Shown here: one piece after another, positions 23,254 to 24,725 of the stretch
Layout: each line of letters starts with the position of its first letter
Numbering within the stretch: position 1 is the first letter of the stretch
From: an uncultured Desulfomonile sp.
GTDB lineage: Bacteria > Desulfobacterota > Desulfomonilia > Desulfomonilales > Desulfomonilaceae
Assembly (NCBI GenBank): GCA_937915285.1
Contig: CALDNG010000416.1
Coordinates: 1 to 24,725, forward strand
Length of the DNA: 24,725 nt
Direction: 5' to 3'
Program-made: the position numbers and the translations under genes
Notes under the pieces: model-generated
Told to the model about the DNA's origin: nothing
The model's input: only the letters and a program-made list of their open reading frames with translations
Database searches by the model: none

Positions 23254-23682
23254 ATGGAATACGCAGGTTATGTGTTTCCGGATGATCTAAAATTCGAAAA
23301 AAATCATTACTGGGCAAAAGTTGATGGCGATGTCGTCATTACAGGAGCCGGTGAATTCATTTCTAAACAGGCTGGCGAAATCACCTTCGTAGATTTACCT
23401 GAAGAAGGGGACCAACTAACTCAAGGCAAACCTTTCGGTTCCATCGAATCCGGTAAATGGGTCGGTAGAATTTACGCTGTTGTTTCAGGGGAAGTGGTTG
23501 AAGTAAACTCCGCTCTCGAGGATGAACCTGAAAAAATTAATGAAGCCCCATACGGAGATGGTTGGATTTGCAAGATCAAGCCGTCCAACCTCGCAGCCGA
23601 GCTTACTAATCTTATGGGCCCGGATGACACACTCAGGAAATTCATCGATGAAGAGATCAGCAAGGTAGGCGAACAGAAATAG
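23254..23682 (+). CDS. H-protein-like lipoyl-carrier protein with atypical lysine motif
   Basis: A 142-residue protein with the glycine-cleavage H-protein fold. The lipoyl lysine is K68 in I-E-S-G-K-W-V-G, where classical GcvH reads E-S-V-K-A-A. The rest keeps the hallmarks: H18-Y-W-A-K, G-A-G-E-F, G-E-I-T-F-V-D-L-P, S-G-E-V-V-E-V-N and Y-G-D-G-W. No gcvT or gcvP is nearby. It follows hdrB by 78 nt with GAGGAG 6 nt upstream of the ATG, so it belongs to the Hdr operon. Sulfur-oxidising sHdr systems carry a similar lipoate-binding protein (LbpA), which raises the idea of a lipoyl partner for the Hdr complex. A terminator-like hairpin follows. Confidence 0.9.
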   Translation: MEYAGYVFPDDLKFEKNHYWAKVDGDVVITGAGEFISKQAGEITFVDLPEEGDQLTQGKPFGSIESGKWVGRIYAVVSGEVVEVNSALEDEPEKINEAPYGDGWICKIKPSNLAAELTNLMGPDDTLRKFIDEEISKVGEQK

Positions 23683-23741
23683 CTGCTCCTTCTTAGAATA
23701 ATAATAGTCCTGATTGAATGAAATTCTTTGTAGGCTAGCGT

Positions 23742-23782
23742 GGCCGGACATTTTGTCTGGTCATTCTGCCTTCTATTTTTTT
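23742..23782 (+). terminator. Terminator-like hairpin after the Hdr/lipoyl operon
   Basis: GGCCGGACA (23742-23750), loop TTT, TGTCTGGTC (23754-23762) with two G-U pairs, followed after about 13 nt by TATTTTTTT. It lies 59 nt past the lipoyl-carrier stop. The gap to the T-tract is wider than ideal. Confidence 0.5.
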
Positions 23783-23914
23783 AATCCGGTAAAAATTTTT
23801 GCATTGCGTGCCTGGCGCTTCAAGACAATTTTGGTGGCTTGGGAACTCCCGAAACTGTTATTGAGCGCTTGAAATGACGCAAGAAGCCGGTAAATCTTTT
23901 GACGGAGAAATCCT

Positions 23915-24725
23915 ATGGAAACAGGAACACTTACGGTTAAACGTGGTCATGCCCAGATGCTGAAGGGCGGTGTGATCATGGATGTGGTTACCCCAGAGCA
24001 CGCTAGAATCGCCGAGGAGGCCGGCGCATGCGCAGTTATGGCTCTTGAACGAGTCCCGGCCGATATAAGAGCCCATGGCGGGGTTGCAAGGATGAGCGAT
24101 CCGGGGTTGATTCTTGAGATCATGTCATGTGTTTCGATACCTGTCATGGCCAAATGCAGAATCGGGCATTTTGTCGAGGCCCAGATACTGGAAGCTATTG
24201 GGGTTGATTACATTGATGAGAGTGAAGTCCTCACGCCGGCCGACGAACATCATCACATAGACAAACGTGACTTCAAGGTTCCTTTTGTCTGCGGCTGCAG
24301 GAACCTGGGCGAAGCCCTCAGGAGAATATCCGAAGGCGCCGCCATGATACGTACCAAAGGGGAAGCCGGAACCGGGGACGTCGTAGAGGCGGTTAGACAC
24401 GCCAGATCGGTTGTTGGAGAAATCAATAGAATATCGGTGATGAGATCTGATGAACTGGCGACTTACGCCAAAGAAATAGGCGCATCTCTGGATCTTGTAC
24501 GTGAAACGGCAGAAAAGAAGAGGCTTCCAGTGGTCAATTTTGCAGCTGGGGGAGTCGCTACGCCGGCCGACGCTGCGATGATGATGCAGTTGGGCATGGA
24601 CGGAGTATTTGTGGGATCCGGAATATTCAAAAGTGGTAACCCTTCGGCAAGGGCAAAGGCCATAGTTCAGGCAGTTACCCATTTTAACAATCCCAAGGTC
24701 TTAGCCGACGTTAGCAAGGGGCTAG
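23915..24725 (+). CDS. pdxS: Pyridoxal 5'-phosphate synthase, PdxS subunit (3' end cut by window)
   Basis: The first 270 residues of the PLP synthase subunit Pdx1/SNZ; about 23 residues remain beyond the right edge, given a usual length near 293. It condenses ribose-5-phosphate, glyceraldehyde-3-phosphate and ammonia from PdxT to PLP. Key residues: D23 (I-M-D-V-V), K80 (V-M-A-K-C-R-I-G-H) and K148 ([11 protein letters not shown]), the two catalytic lysines, and [12 protein letters not shown] near residue 209. C81 stands where alanine is commoner. ATG 23915-23917 has GGAG 7 nt upstream. It is separated from the Hdr operon by a terminator-like hairpin. pdxT would be expected downstream, outside the window. 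Confidence 0.97.
   Translation, partial: METGTLTVKRGHAQMLKGGVIMDVVTPEHARIAEEAGACAVMALERVPADIRAHGGVARMSDPGLILEIMSCVSIPVMAKCRIGHFVEAQILEAIGVDYIDESEVLTPADEHHHIDKRDFKVPFVCGCRNLGEALRRISEGAAMIRTKGEAGTGDVVEAVRHARSVVGEINRISVMRSDELATYAKEIGASLDLVRETAEKKRLPVVNFAAGGVATPADAAMMMQLGMDGVFVGSGIFKSGNPSARAKAIVQAVTHFNNPKVLADVSKGL

Noticed and set aside
23254..23682. Ordinary glycine-cleavage operon
   Set aside because: gcvT and gcvP are not adjacent and the lysine motif is atypical, so a plain GcvH call was held back.
24125..24682. A 185-codon open frame on the minus strand
   Set aside because: It is antisense to the clearly recognisable pdxS gene and shows no known motif or ribosome site.
1..24725. CRISPR arrays, tRNA or rRNA genes, insertion sequences
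   Set aside because: No regularly spaced repeats, no tRNA-like cloverleaf or rRNA sequence, and no transposase-like frame was noticed on either strand.

Overview
The window looks like chromosomal DNA of a strictly anaerobic member of the Desulfobacterota (the former sulfate-reducing or syntrophic Deltaproteobacteria). The basis is gene content: desulfoferrodoxin, rubrerythrin, several rubredoxins, a rubredoxin-oxygen-oxidoreductase-type flavodiiron protein, cytochrome bd, an octaheme cytochrome c and a soluble Hdr-type electron-transfer cluster. GTG and TTG starts are common. No rRNA, tRNA, CRISPR array or mobile element was seen. Every gene from the left edge to about 15.56 kb lies on the minus strand, and every gene after about 15.9 kb lies on the plus strand.

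Minus strand, 12.9 kb down to 0.27 kb: a large oxygen and peroxide defence island. In transcription order it holds a PerR-type Fur-family regulator (with a palindromic operator candidate at its start), a rubredoxin-tailed rubrerythrin, desulfoferrodoxin, a CX4C-type rubredoxin, a secreted TlpA-like thioredoxin-fold protein, a secreted peroxiredoxin, an octaheme cytochrome c of the hydroxylamine-oxidoreductase-like family, a 56-residue rubredoxin-like double-knuckle protein, a DsrE-like protein, an iron-sulfur flavoprotein, a flavodoxin, a canonical rubredoxin, a flavodiiron protein, a HEAT-like protein, cytochrome bd (cydA, cydB), thiol peroxidase and a rubrerythrin-like ferritin-fold protein. 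Together they can reduce O2 (cytochrome bd at the membrane, flavodiiron protein in the cytoplasm), superoxide (desulfoferrodoxin) and peroxides (rubrerythrins, Tpx, secreted peroxiredoxin), with rubredoxins and flavodoxins as electron carriers. A membrane-fusion-protein-like fragment is cut by the left edge.

Minus strand, 15.56 to 13.0 kb: mtaP and ade, a two-gene adenine-salvage unit (methylthioadenosine to adenine to hypoxanthine).

Plus strand, 15.9 to 17.85 kb: one unrecognised exported protein built from four repeats of about 130 residues.

Plus strand, 18.0 to 23.8 kb: a cluster that I read as a C1-linked Hdr electron-transfer module: MetV-like protein, compact HdrA, a second HdrA-like protein with a degenerate flavin domain fused to ferredoxin and MvhD-like parts, HdrC, HdrB and an H-protein-like lipoyl-carrier protein with an atypical lysine motif. 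A terminator-like hairpin follows. No metF, hydrogenase or other glycine-cleavage gene is in view. This is the most interesting part of the window. The right edge cuts pdxS (PLP synthase) about 23 codons before its expected end.

All identifications come from reading motifs and remembered family features. No database search was run.
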